DNA of 64,000 nucleotides from Sarcocystis neurona. Taxonomy: Eukaryota; Apicomplexa; Conoidasida; Eucoccidiorida; Sarcocystidae. The stretch spans positions 151,342 to 215,341 of the forward strand of contig KL647334.1 in NCBI GenBank assembly GCA_000727475.1. Direction: 5' to 3'. Positions 29,086 to 40,440 of the stretch are shown piece after piece; within the stretch, counting starts at the first letter, position 1, and every line of letters begins with the position of its first letter. The notes under the pieces were generated by a model. That model searched no databases, was not told the DNA's origin, and was given only the letters and a program-made list of their open reading frames with translations. The position numbers and the translations under genes were made by a program.

Positions 29086-32000
29086 ATGGCGTCATCCCCG
29101 TGTCTCCCTCCGCTGACCGGCAAGCCGCTCACACGCGAAGAATTTGCTCAGTACGTTTTTTCGTCTTCTCCCATTACTGTTGACGCAGGACTGCAGGGCA
29201 AGCTGTCGGTGGAATTCGTTCGTCGATTTGCTTGCCGCAGATCTTCTGCTAATGCCCGGGCAGCTCCTGCTGTTTCTGGGAGCACCAGCAGCTCAACTTC
29301 TCCCTGTTCTTCTCTGTCTTGTTCCTCTTTCGCGTCCTTCGCTGCGTCGCTTCCTCCTCTTCCAGCAGGGGCTCCGTTGCTGCCGCCTACTGCTGTCAGA
29401 GCCACCGCTATTTTACGAGTTTCCTCCCTGCTGCATGGGGCTGGTGGCGTCCGTCCTGCGCTTCTTGCTGCTCTCCTTGACGTTCTCAGCGGCACCCGAG
29501 GAGGAGACGTTTATCAATCTTTCCCTCGCCACCCGCTGCAGCTCCCCCCCGTCGCGACCTCTGCCAAAGAAAGAACTGTTCTCGAGAAGCAGGGTCCTAG
29601 TGTATTGGCGTACATGCTTGCTGCTGCAGCCGCAGAGTACGCGAAGCAACAGCAGCAGCAGCAGACGGAGTGTTTCTCTCCTGGGGGACCCAAGTTGCAC
29701 GCAGCCTGTTTTCCACCCTCTCCTGCAGTCTCTCCTGGGACTGGGGACGTGGAAAAGCGCGGCGCATGCGGAGCAGCTACTGCTGCTGCTGGAGGAGGAG
29801 AAGGAGGAGGTCCCGGTGCAGCGGCAGCCAGCAAGGTGTTGCTGACGCTTGAAGAAGCGGCAACCTTTTGCTGCGGCAACAGCGAAGCCGCAGGACGTCT
29901 GTTCGTCGCCTCGTGCTATCTTGAAGTGCTCGTGGATATCCTGGACTCGAACACGGCGCTGCTTGCTGAACTTTTCCTCATCCCGACGGACTACTTCTCC
30001 CAGCAGCAGAAGCACTTGCCGCAGGTGAAGGGGATTCAGACGTCTGCCACAAATATAAGCGTCTTGCTGCACGATAGCAAGCTGCGGCACCTCCCTCGCA
30101 AGACGCTGCATGAGCTGGCGTCTCTGTTCCCAACGTTGGACGCGCTGCTGCCTGCTGTCGGGAATTTGCGCGAGGCGTTGAGCTTTGCTGCGGGCTACAT
30201 AGACGCCGAGTTAAAGTACACGGCAGCGGTGTGCCCGCACCTGCGTGCTGCTGCCGCTGCTTTTCCTCAGCGGTCCGCCGCTCAGGACTCGCTGCGCCCT
30301 GCTGCTGCTGTTGCTCGATCCCGCGGACATGCAACTGCCGCCGCGAATTCTCCAGCAGCGGAAAGCACAGCACCAGAAGCGACAGCAGCAGACTGGCCGA
30401 GTCTGCGCGCCGTGCTGCAGCAGACAGACGGATCCATCGCTGCTAGCGCGTTATATGGGCCGACGGCTAGCAGTCTGAAAGCTGCCCTCGATGCGGTGCT
30501 ATGCTGCCTGCTGAAGACGCACGCGTCTTTGTTGCAGCCGCTGCTGCGGGAGGCCGCTGTCGTTGCTGCGACGCTTTCTCCCGAAGCAAAAGAGGGAGAA
30601 GCAGCACCCGCCAGACGCGGGGAAGAAGCGGCAGAAACAGGAGCCGAAGCAGCTGGTGGATACACAGGCCAGTATGACTCTGCTGCTGACGGGACTGCTG
30701 CTTCTTCCTCGTCCTCTTCTTCGCCGTCCTGCTGCTCCAGCGTTTTTCTCGCGTTCGATGCCGTCTCGTCTCGTGCGGAGTTCGCGAGACACCTGCAGCA
30801 GCGCTTCAAGACACTGCAACGCTCGTCTCTACGTGCTGCAGCCAAGGCAGCGGCGGCTCTTTACTCTATGGAAGAAGGAGCAGCAGCAGGAGAGGAAGCA
30901 GAGGAGGAGGACGCCGCGGCAGCAGCAGGAATGTCTGGGCTGCCGCTGTGCGACGGAAACGTGCTGCCGCGTGAAAATTCGCAGGTCGTGGAGCCGCCAG
31001 CGCTACAGCACGTGCTGGAGATTGAGCAGCGGTTGCATTTGCTGCAGCAGACAGTCGCCCTGCAGACTGCGCTGCTGCTGCAGCTTGTCGAGGTGGCTGA
31101 CATGCGCGCGTTGCTTCAGGCTGTAGAGAAAGCCAGCAGAAGCAAAGGGAAGAAGAAACCGCCAAGTGGGAGGTACCTGATGAGTGTCGGCGCGCGGCGG
31201 TACAGCACGTATCTCTACGAAGCAGTGAAAAGTTTTCTGGCTCAGGCGTCGCCTCTCCCGTCTCCGCGGCTATCTTCCTCTGTGAACGCGCTCAGCGTAT
31301 CTGCGACTGGGGCGGAGGGGGGTCTTGCTGCTGCCGGAGACGCGGCTGCTGCGCCGCGCTGCGGCAGCGACCCGTGTCTGGACGCGCTGCAGGTGCTGCT
31401 GGGCGCTGTCGCGACGACTGCTGCTGCTGCTGCGTCTTTCTCTCCGGCCACCGCTGCTGCTGCAGCTTCAAAGAGAGGAGGAGCGGCAGCGGCAGCAGCC
31501 ACGCCAGCAGCGGAAGGACTCCACCTCGTCGTCTCGGACGCGAAGGGGACGCGGGAGACACGGTGGAGAATGTGGGACGGGTGGCTCGTCAAGCAGCGCG
31601 AACATCTGGGAGAGCTGCTGAGGGCCGTGAACCAGCAGCGACGCGTCCCAAAAGTGCCGAAGGGGACGCAGGATTTCACGCCGCAGCAGATGGTCGTGCG
31701 GAACATCGTCTTGAACGCCGTCCGCGAGGTTTTTCTGCAGCATGGTGGAGTCGAAATTGACACGCCAGTGTTCGAGCTGCGCGAGACGTTGCTGGGGAAG
31801 TACGGGGAAAACCAGAAACTTGTGTATGACCTGCAGGACCAAGGTGGGGAGCAGCTGTCGCTGCGCTATGACCTCACGGTGCCCTTCGCCCGCTACGTCG
31901 CGTCTCACGACATCGAGAAAATACGGCGCTTCCATATCGGCAAAGTTTATCGCAGGGACGAGCCGCAGATGCAGCGAGGCAGGTGCAGAGAATTCTATCA

Positions 32001-35000
32001 GTGTGACTTTGATATTGCAGGACCTGTCGCCCTGCCACCTGCTGCGGACGCCGACGCAGGGACTGCCCCTACTGCTGCTGCTGCTGGAGGTACGCCTTCT
32101 CTCTGCGCCACCCGTGGTGTCTCGGTGGGCTGCTGCTGGGGAAACGGAGAAGAAGACTGTGGCAAGAAAGTGTCTGGTCGCTGCCGCTCTTGCTGCTGCA
32201 AAGCGATACGCGGGAAGGCGGTCACGAGCGACAAAAGAGGTGTGCGTCGCGTTACTGCTGCCTCCTCTTCGGTGTGCGGGTCTGCGCGAAAAAAGGCGTC
32301 TGCGGCAGTTCGAAAATTGCTGCTGCTGGCACGCAGAGAGAGAGAGAGACGCAAGGCTGCTACTGCTGCTGCGCAGGAACAGGAGTGACGAGCAGCAAAG
32401 CTTCTGCAGGGAGACTGTGAAACCCCGCGCAGACGACGGGCGTTCGTGCTGCGACTGCAGCGCCACGAGAAGCGCACACCACCTGCTGCAGAGAGAGACG
32501 TAGAGACAGAGAGAGGCCCCTGGCGCGCTGAGGACTAACAGGCGCCGCGCCTATGACGTGTTGACGTCGTGCTCTCCTAATTTTTCCTGTGAACACTGCT
32601 GCTGCGTCTTATTCGCGCAACCCGTGAACCTGCCCGAGGTTGCTGCTGCAGTAACTGTTTGACGTTGTGTTGGGCAGAACCGCGTAGCGACGTGTCTGTG
32701 TGACTGCTGCGGACCTGCTGCGCTGCTTCCTCTCGTGCGATCACTGCGTGTTGAACCATCTGCTGCGGCTACTGTGTGTGTGTCTGTGCTGCTGCTGCTG
32801 GTGCGTTGGGCTGCTTGGGGCTGTGTCGCTGCTGCAGAGGGTGGGCGACTGCCACAGGCTCGAGGAGCCGGAGGCTCAGGCAGCGGCAGCGGCGGACTGT
32901 ACCCGAGGATGGCAGCGGACGCAGAGGCGATAACGGTGTTGGTGCAGGTGCTGCGGAAACTACAGCAGCGGGCCGGGCGTTTCTGCGTGAAGGTGAACCA
33001 CCGGCAGCTGCTGGACGGGGTGCTCATGGATTTGTGTGGGCTTCCGGCCGAGAAGTTTGCTGCTACGTGCTCATCGATCGACAAGCTGGACAAAGAGCCG
33101 TGGGAAGCGGTGCGCCTCGAGCTGCTCGAGCAGAAGGGCGTCGCGCCGCACGTCGTCGAAGCCATCGAAAGCTACATTCTCTCTTGCAAGGGGCCGCTTG
33201 GACTTCTCGTAGAAGAGCTACAGAATAGGCTTCTGCCTCCCGTGGCGTCTCTACCGCCGCAGCGCGAAGCCGGTGGTTCTCAAACAAACGACGCGCCGGC
33301 CGGCGCATTGACGAATTCTTCCGGTTCTGCCATTTCTTCCGCTTGTTCTTCTTCGAGGAATGGAGGCGAGATGGAAGGAGGTGGTGCTGCTGCAGCAGCG
33401 CTGAGGGAAGGCGGGACGGGTGCGCGAAGGAGCGGGAAGATTGCTGCTGCTCTTGCAGACCTGCGACGGCTGCAGGAGTTTCTTGAAGCCATGGGCGTGC
33501 AGAGCCATGAGACGGCGTTCGACCTGTCCCTCGCGAGGGGTCTCGACTATTACACCGGGGTCATCTTCGAAGCCGTGCTGCTCCCTCCTTCGTCTGCGAC
33601 TGCTGCTGAAGAAGAAAAAGACGGGAGGGAGAACAAGGAGAGAGACGTGACGATCGGAGTAGGATCCGTGGGCGCAGGAGGACGGTACGATAATCTAGTG
33701 GGAATGTTTAGTGGGAAAAACGTGCCGGCGGTGGGTGTTAGTGTGGGGGTGGAAAGGCTGTTCCGCGTCGTAGAGGCAAGTTTCGGCATGGCGGGCGTCA
33801 GCAGCGGCAGCAGCAGCGAGCACGGCGTGGGGGGGCAGCAGCAGCAGCCTCGAGCAAGACAGCGGGACAGGACAGCGGGCGGAGGAGGCAAGGAAGAAGC
33901 GACCGCGGATGAAAAGTCGGGAACGAAGGATTTATCTGCTGCCGGCATCGCCGCGGCGGCGCCTTCTTCGGTTGCTGCTGCTGCTGCTTCTTCTTCCCCG
34001 GCGACGGGAACAGCTGTGGTGCTGCGGGAGAGCTGCACCGATGTCCTGGTCTGCGCCGTAGGCGACAATTTACTGAAGTAAGTTTGTCGGCGGGAACGCC
34101 GGGACACGCGTGCCGCAACGACGGCGGGTCCACGTTTTTCTCTTTTTGCTGCTGTCTCTTCTTCCCAAGGGCCGAGGACTTGGCGTGACGTGGCAGAGAA
34201 CACCAGGCCTGAGCCAGTCATGTGTACGTGATGATGAGCCACTTCACGCCAATAACAGCAGTCGCCAGTTAAAAGGGGAAAGCAGCAACAAGCGCCACGG
34301 AGTAATACGGACCCGCGCAGCTTCTCTGCAAGACGAGGGGGAGGTGTCGGTGTCTTGCTGCTCTTTTGTAGACACACACACACACACACACAGACGGCCA
34401 CCTGCGGAGGCGAGCGCGGACGAGGACGAAGAAGAGCGATGTGTCTCGTATCTACAATGCAAGACGCATCGTCCTTGCCTCTGCCCTACACGAAGACACG
34501 AGAAATATCATCTATGAGACACACATATATTTATATGTGCGTATCTGTCTGTGTGTGAGAGGAGGGGCTGGATACCTTGTCTACGTGAGAGGCCTATATG
34601 TAGAGCGCGACTTCTGCGCTTGTGTATGGATATTTAGATAGGGGTGTGTACGTAGGGAGAGCAGAAATAAGTGCCGCGTCGAGGGGGACGCCTGCTTGAG
34701 ACCCACGGTGTAGGTGAGTGCAGCAGACTCACAGACACATATCACATACGTATGAGAGACAGCAGGAAGTCTCTTTTTGTGGGAGGGGGCTTCTTGAGGA
34801 GAGAGGAGGGCGGGCGGAGAGAGTGTGTGGGGAATGCGTGCGCTTCGTAGCCGCGTCTCTGAAGAAGAGGGAGAATATCGGCGCGCAGGCTGAAGTTGCA
34901 CGTGAAGATACAGACAGCAAGAAAAGGCGGTCCACGCAGGAAAAGCGAAAACGGAGGAGACACAGCAGGAGACACGGAGACGGGGAGGGCGAGACACAGA

Positions 35001-36688
35001 GAGACGGAGACACCGAAGAAGGAAGACGAAGCCGAAGAGCAGTCTCAGCGAAAGGAAGTGCGATAGCGCGCCAGAGGGGAGGGCATGTCGAAGTTGAAGA
35101 AAAAAAGGAGGGACACAAAGGGACGGGAGGAGTTTGGGTGGGGCTGCGTCGAAAAGAGAGAGAAGTGCCGGGGATAACATGCGAGGGGATTCGTATGCGC
35201 TTCTGTGTCTGTGAGGGCGGAGACGAGAAGAAGAAGAAGGAGGAATAGGAAGAGACAAGAGAAGAAGAAGAAATCAAGGAGGAAATGCATGCAGCCTCAT
35301 CTTGTAGGAGGAAATGCATGCAGCCTCATCTTGTAGGAGGAAATGCATGCAGCCTCATCTTGTAGGAGGAAATGCATGCAGCCTCATCTTGTAGGAGGAA
35401 ATGCATGCAGCCTCATCTTGTAGGAGGAAATGCATGCAGTCTCATCTTCTAGGAGGAAATGCATGCAGCCTCATCTTCTTATCGATGGTGTATAGAGACA
35501 GGAACGACAAGAAAGGCTGAGAGACAGCGCACGAGAAAGTGGTGGAGACGGGGAAGAGAAAAGTGGGCGCAAGAAGAACAGCAGCAGCAGAATGAGAAGA
35601 ATTCGCGCCGGCAGATGGGGAGAAACAAAAACCAACCAGAGAGGGCGCTCTTCGTAGTTCTGCTGCAGCACGTGGCCTTCATCTTCTCGCAGGAGAAACG
35701 CACCTGCTGCTGTCCCCAGCATCTCTACGGGCGTCTCTTCAAGAGTGCTTACACTACACATATATATCTGTGTGCACGTATACTGGGCACGAGTCTGTAT
35801 ATACACTTGACATATACATCTATATACATGGTGGGTACGCGTCTGGTGGTGTGCAAGAATGTCTCTTAAAAAGTACGTTGTGGCTGCTCTCTGTTCGTGT
35901 GTGTGTCTCTCCTATATGAACACATGTTTGTGGAGCTGTAGTTCTCGCACCGATGCTATTACTTCGCATATTTGCCTATATGACAGACGCACGCGCTTTG
36001 TGGATTTGCGTCGAAAATTCTTTGCTTTACACCTGGGCGTGCAGCAGCAGATATTAGTGTAGAGGCTCGTTTGTGTCTCTGCTCCCGTCTCCGTCTCTGT
36101 GTGTGCGTGGCTGGCCGTCTCGGTGTCTCCCTCGACCACCTCTCTGCTGTCTGTAGTGGAAAAGCAGGCGTTGTGTGGACCGCCTGGGGCTCGTGTGGAG
36201 CTCCGGTTGCCCCGGCGCCCGCGCGCGCGCGCTCTACGACGGTGCTGCTGCTGCTGCTGCATCTGCGACGTGTTGGTGGTGGTGGGGTGTGCAGGACGTG
36301 CATGCGCCTGGCCGGGCTGCTGTGGGACCACGGCGTCGCAGCGGAATTCTACGCAGCAGAGGGCGGGACGAAGTTGAAGAGACAGATGGACTACGCCTGC
36401 CAGCGGCGGATCCCGTTGCTGGTCATCGTCGGGGAGAGCGAGGTGGAGAGGAAAGTGGCGAAGCTTCGACCTCTCTTGTACGACGCTGACCGCACGCAGC
36501 AGCAGGAGCAGCAGCCCGCAGTGGAGGGGCGGCCGGGACAGCACGCCTTGCTGCAACAACAGCAGCAGCATTTGGGAAGAGAAGAGGAAGAAGAAGTCCC
36601 GTGGACTGACCTTGCCAGCGCTGTGCATGCGTTTCTGCAGCGCCGAGGAACGTCTCTGCACCGGACGCGACGCCAAGTGCTGTCGTGA
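29086..36688 (+). CDS. HARS: Histidyl-tRNA synthetase, three exons (29086-32089, 32838-34077, 36295-36688)
   Basis: Class II aminoacyl-tRNA synthetase that joins histidine to tRNA-His. The start is ATG 29086 in a strong context (CACCACCATGGCG). The spliced frame is 4638 bases, 1545 residues; phases match at both introns. Intron 1 is 32090-32837 (GTACGC...CTGCAG; a second in-phase acceptor lies at 32879). Intron 2 is 34078-36294 (GTAAGT...GTGCAG). Residues about 1-850 are an N-terminal extension with long Ala/Gln/Ser runs. The catalytic core starts near 858 ([10 protein letters not shown]), followed by motif 1, the [11 protein letters not shown] block, and motif 2 near 950-980 ([20 protein letters not shown]). 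The HisA signature [10 protein letters not shown] is near 1232 and motif 3 ([10 protein letters not shown]) near 1301. The anticodon-binding domain is about 1399-1545. Low-complexity insertions also split the catalytic domain. Cytosolic HisRS is usually about 500-550 residues, so this is about three times larger. Identity is certain; the length of the N terminus is less so. Confidence 0.95.
32090..32837 (+). other. Intron 1 of histidyl-tRNA synthetase
   Basis: This phase 1 intron lies between the FDIAG end of motif 2 and the DAE block, after short Ala-rich insertions on both sides. It contains interrupted CTG/GCA repeats and an AG(AG)n run near 32335-32350 but no gene. The acceptor at 32837 is preceded by CTG-rich DNA. 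32879 is an equally in-phase alternative that would remove 14 Gly/Arg/Ala-rich residues. Confidence 0.75.
34078..36294 (+). other. Intron 2 of histidyl-tRNA synthetase
   Basis: This phase 2 intron separates VGDNLLK from [11 protein letters not shown] at the start of the anticodon-binding domain. It contains an (AC)n run near 34370-34392, a purine-rich tract (34740-35280), a seven-copy 29-base array (35276-35480), and TATATG/ACACAT microsatellite near 35760-35830. No gene is seen inside it. Confidence 0.85.
35276..35480. repeat. Seven tandem copies of a 29-base repeat
   Basis: GGAGGAAATGCATGCAGCCT begins each unit; copies start about 35279, 35308, 35337, 35366, 35395, 35424 and 35453. The first five are identical and the last two carry point changes (GCAGTCTC, CTTCT). 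Each unit holds ATGCATGCA, which includes the palindrome ATGCAT. There are no spacers, so this is a minisatellite. Confidence 0.95.
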
Positions 36689-36694
36689 GGAGAA

Positions 36695-37129
36695 ATGTTT
36701 TGCTTTGACTGCAGCAGCAAACAGCCCCAGCGTCAAGCACGGCTGCAGCAGCAGGGAGCACCACAAGCACGCGGCGGCAGCACACAGCAGCAGAACACGT
36801 GGCAGGAGCAAGCAGCAGCAGAAACACGTGGCAGGAGCAAGCAGCAGCAGACACACGTGGCAGGAGCAAGCAGCAGCGGAAACACGTGGCAGCAGCAAGC
36901 AGAAGCAGAAGCACGTGGCACAGCAAGCAGAAGCAGAAGCAGCAGCACGTGGCAGCAGCAAGTAGAAGCAGAAGCACGTGGCAGCAGCAAGCAGAAGCAG
37001 AAGCACGTGGCAGCAGCAAGCAGAAGCAGCAGCACGTGGCAGCAGCAAGTAGAAGCAGAAGGAGAAGCAGCAGCAGAAGCAGACCAGCGGCAGGAAAGCA
37101 GCTGCAGTGGACGCAGTGTAGCGCATTAA
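36695..37129 (+). repeat. CAG-rich array with about nine CACGTGGCA units just after HisRS
   Basis: A 27-32-base unit of CACGTGGCAGGAGCAAGCAG type recurs about nine times between 36797 and 37045. An ATG at 36695 opens a 144-codon Gln/Ala/Ser-rich frame across it. It could be a separate coding segment, but the location six bases after the HisRS stop fits a repeat-bearing 3' UTR equally well. Confidence 0.6.
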
Positions 37130-37620
37130 TGTGGAATGCTGCGCTGTTTGTGCGCTTGCTGTTGCTGCGACTGCGGCGGCCGCAGAGAGAAGTCGAAGAA
37201 GAGTCGCTGCTGTCGCGTTGTGGGGGTAATGAGACGCAAAGCAGCTGTTATTCTTTTCTGTCTCAGTTCCTGCGCTGCTGCAGCAGCAGAGCCGCAGAGG
37301 TGGCGGCTGGTGGACCAGCGGGGGAGCGCCGCGCGCGGCACGCCTCCTCTTGCTGAAGAAGCTGTCGAGACGAGCAGCAGTGGCTGCGTTATGCAGAGGA
37401 GTTTCTGCTGGTGCTGCTCCTACTGCTGTTCTACAGCCTGTCGGAGTGCACCAACTTGTGGCACAAGACACAAAGAAGAAGTCGCCGAGTACCACCCTTT
37501 GCCGATTATAAAAAATGGACGGCGATCAAAATTCGTTTTATTCAAAGTCGACCGGTTGCTTATACATACAGTATATGCACGTCTGTCGAATTCTCCCAAC
37601 AAAGGGGGAGATGCACATAA
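37130..37620 (+). CDS. Possible small membrane-protein gene, exon structure unresolved
   Basis: ATGs at 37130 and 37136 open short frames. The frame ending in TAA at 37618-37620 contains a charged segment (DEQQWLRYAEE), a strongly hydrophobic stretch of about 15 residues (near 37405-37440) and a basic tail. This pattern looks like a single-pass membrane protein and is not simply CTG repeat. An upstream donor-like GTAATG (about 37227) and a good pyrimidine-tract acceptor TTTTCTGTCTCAG (about 37267) would define a short intron, but the frames have not been joined with confidence. No family is recognised. Confidence 0.3.
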
Positions 37621-38107
37621 ACATGTATTTTTTTGTTAAAACTTTTGTTTTGTTGTAAGGATTTGTAGTATTAGGTTCGCAGACAGACGGTCTGCAGATT
37701 TGCCACCCGTGGATGACACCGCATATACACACACACACATGTATATATGTACACACATATCAAATGCGTGTTAGAGAGATGTATGTCTGTGTCTGTGTGT
37801 CACAGCGGATGGCGCCCAGGGATATATTTGTCCTTGCTGTCTCTAGCAGGACAGCTGTGTTGATATGTGTGTGGGCGGCACCTAATGATTTGAACAAGGC
37901 AGAAGTTCTAAAAGATAGCAAAAGAGAGAGCAGTCAGTAGCAGTTGGGAGAGTTCCGTTAGCAGCAGAAACAGCAGCCAGGACAACGCAGAGCTGCAGCG
38001 GCTGAGGCAGCGGAGGGCACTGCGCTCAGCAGCAGCCAGCAGCACTCGAGCGAACAGCAGCGGAGAAACGTGTGGTCGAAAACAAGTACCCAGCACAATC
38101 CATTGCA
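37621..38107. other. Spacer, no gene seen
   Basis: AT-rich 37620-37680, ACACAC/TATATG microsatellite 37715-37770, and a short CAG stretch 37930-38060 without a protein-like frame. Confidence 0.4.
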
Positions 38108-38910
38108 CGACAGAAGCACAAAAGATCGCAAAATTTGGTAAGCTTTTTTTCGTGTATATAAGTGCAGCGCACCTAGCAGCAGGCAGCGGTTCTCTCCAAA
38201 GCCTTATATAACGTCATTCTCCAGAACGTCTTCGGCACCACATATCTCGCTTTCACATCGTTGCGGTCTCTTGCAGTGTCGTCTGCAGCAGCTGCAATCG
38301 TCGGACACGGTTTTCTCACGCTCCTGCTGCTCTTGCGGCCACGACGCCGGCACAGTTTCTCATCCTGAGACTGTCGCTGCAATTGGTACTGCTCTTCGCG
38401 CTGGTAGCGCTGATACGAAATTCGTTCCCGTTGTTGCGAGGATTGCTGCTGCTGCCGTTCCAAGTTTACAAGCTGCTTAGTACGCTTTGCATGCCCTATC
38501 GGCGCAACGTTGCCTCCCACTGGGACTGCCGTGGCGCTGCCTTTGCCGCGACGCTTCACGATGCTGCTGCCACGCTGCTGTTGCTGCCGCTTTCTGCTGC
38601 TGTTGCTACCGCTTTCTGCTGCTGCTGTTGCTTCTTCGGGCCCGTCGTCCCGCTGCTGTGCACTGGTGTGGTACTGCTAGTGTTGCGTCTACTCGCGGCG
38701 CTCCGGCGAAGCCTCAGGAGCCACAGCTACTGCTACAAGCAGTGCGTCGCGTCGATGCTGACGCTCTGTCGCTCTCTGCTGGTCCGCTGCTGTCGCTTTT
38801 GCTGCTGCTTCCCTTGGCGCGTCTGGATCTGCTACAGCAGACGTATCTTCCGTTGGGCGCGAGCAGCAGCCTGTCCTCGTCCTCCTGGTAGTGGCGCAGC
38901 TCGCTGACTC
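38108..38910. other. CTG-rich block with open frames on both strands
   Basis: Plus-strand frame 38271-38480 and, after an in-frame stop, 38487-38891 in the same frame look protein-like (Leu/Ala-rich). The minus-strand frame 38559-38173 is Gln/Arg-rich and ends with a balanced stretch (38173-38250). None starts with ATG in a clear context and no family is recognised. A TATATAA lies at 38203. Confidence 0.3.
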
Positions 38911-39290
38911 CTCACCAATTATGAAACGTCCGCTGGAGCACCTTCTTCCCTCATGTGTGAACTTGTGTGTCTGCACATATGCATAGATACAGTAGTGGGT
39001 ATTCATCATAGTTAGAAAATACGCACGCGCGCATGCCTATACGTAGACACACGTCCATCGTAGGCACTACTACGCTTCCTGTACTCGCACGCACATCTGC
39101 ACAGGCGCAGGCTGTACACGCAATCACCTGCGGTACATGGCCAGGAACACACATCGCATTTCCCGTCTTCTGTCATCAATCATGTGGTTCACGCATACTC
39201 AAAATATTCAGAGTCGCACACAAACACACACGCGTCCACAGAAGCATCAGGAGTCCTAACCGAAAAGTGGCACACATGTCACACCCGATA

Positions 39291-39580
39291 ATTGAACAAG
39301 GAGTGGTACTGTTAGTTATGCACTCAAAAAGAAGCAAGCAAGCAGAGTCACTATTATGTAGGCAGCATCTGGCATGCCAAAAGACTACCCTTCCCGATAG
39401 GTCAAATGTGTTCATCACCCACGCCGCCACGGACAGAGTTACGTCTGTAGAGTGGTTCAAAAAGAAAAACTCCGAAGACACCGACACAGCTTTCTTAACG
39501 TATTATTCTTACGTTTTCGTAGTCAATCTCTGGAGTGAAGTCTGTGTAGCTATATACGTATCTAACGAGTACCGTGTACT
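39291..39580. repeat. Left arm of a large imperfect inverted repeat
   Basis: The sequence pairs with the reverse complement of about 40030-40295 and, less well, with repeats out to 40370. Matching blocks include AGAGTCACTATTAT, GGCAGCATCTG, TTACGTCT, AGAGTGGTTC, CAGCTTTCTTAACG, TTACGTTTTCGTAGTCA, GTGAAGTCTGTGTAG and AACGAGTACC. All fall in the same order, so this is not chance. Confidence 0.9.
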
Positions 39581-39744
39581 TCATGTACAACGCGCCCTGG
39601 CGGTGGACTGGTTTGTAGTTCTGTCCGTCGTTCTGTCCTCTCTACACATGTGTACATATGCACACATATTTATATGTGTGAAAAACACGTATTTTCAATT
39701 GTGTCTACAGGCTGAAGAATAGCGCATCTTCCGCGCAGACACAT

Positions 39745-39778
39745 CACATAGGGCATACATATATGCATGCCCTATGTG
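39745..39778. repeat. Perfect 12-base-arm hairpin in the spacer of the inverted repeat
   Basis: CACATAGGGCAT and ATGCCCTATGTG flank a 10-base AT-rich loop. Confidence 0.9.
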
Positions 39779-40029
39779 GCGCCTTTGCAGAGACTTTTCG
39801 AATCGACTAGAAGGCGTGGAAGCGGCAGTCTTTTTTTGATCAGACGAAGCTGTGACGCTTCTGGTTGAAGCAGAGGTTCACGAGGAAGTCCAGAAGAACG
39901 CGATATGACGGATGTTGTACAACTCTCTTGTAAGAGACCTACCGCAGATTGCCCTTTACTCGCTTGAGCGCCACACTCACGTACGTGTGCACGTCTGCGC
40001 GGACATGTTTATGCGGAGTTCTCTGCATA

Positions 40030-40295
40030 ATGGTACTCGTTAAACACGTGTATATCTACACAGACTTCACCCCAGGGACTGACTACGAAAACGTAAGGAG
40101 AACTCGTTAAGAAAGCTGGGTCGGCGGCTTCGGATTTCCTCTTTCGAACCACTCTAGAGACGTAAGTCCGTCCGTCGCGGTGTGTGCGATGAACACATTT
40201 GAAGGAAAAACGTTTCTTCCTTTCACCTATCGGAAAGGGCAGTCTTTTCGCATGTCAGATGCTGCCTAAATAATAGTGACTCTGCCTGCTCCTTT
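40030..40295. repeat. Right arm of a large imperfect inverted repeat
   Basis: Reverse-complement partner of 39339-39580. It carries an extra block of about 24 bases near 40202-40228 (GAAGGAAAAACG...CTTTC, itself close to palindromic) that the left arm lacks. The spacer between the arms is about 450 bases and codes for nothing recognisable. Confidence 0.9.
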
Positions 40296-40440
40296 CTAAA
40301 ACTATCCAGGAGAGTTCTCTGCCACCTCGGATGCCTGAATAACAGTATCACTGCTTGTTCTTTTTCAGTTTTCGGGAGGAGGAGTTGTTCGGCAAACAGA
40401 ATGCCGAAATATAAGCAACACTGCTTGTTTCTTCTTGTCC
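40255..40440. repeat. Three degenerate copies of a ~65-base unit at the outer edge of the inverted repeat
   Basis: Blocks of the type ATGCC(T)GAATAA-AGTATCACTGCTTGTTCTTT recur near 40260, 40330 and 40400. A reverse-complement copy lies just outside the left arm near 39290-39325. Confidence 0.65.

Noticed and set aside
31468..32466. 332-codon minus-strand frame opposite HisRS
   Set aside because: Directly antisense to the catalytic domain motifs, which fix the coding strand.
35276..35480. CRISPR array
   Set aside because: The 29-base units are directly adjacent with no spacers, and the genome is eukaryotic.
35912..37495. 527-codon minus-strand frame
   Set aside because: Antisense to the last HisRS exon and to the CAG array behind it; Leu/Cys/Ala-rich shadow.
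39033..39722. 229-codon plus-strand frame through the left arm of the inverted repeat
   Set aside because: The reading frame is not kept in the right arm (insertion and stops), so the repeat is not conserved as protein.
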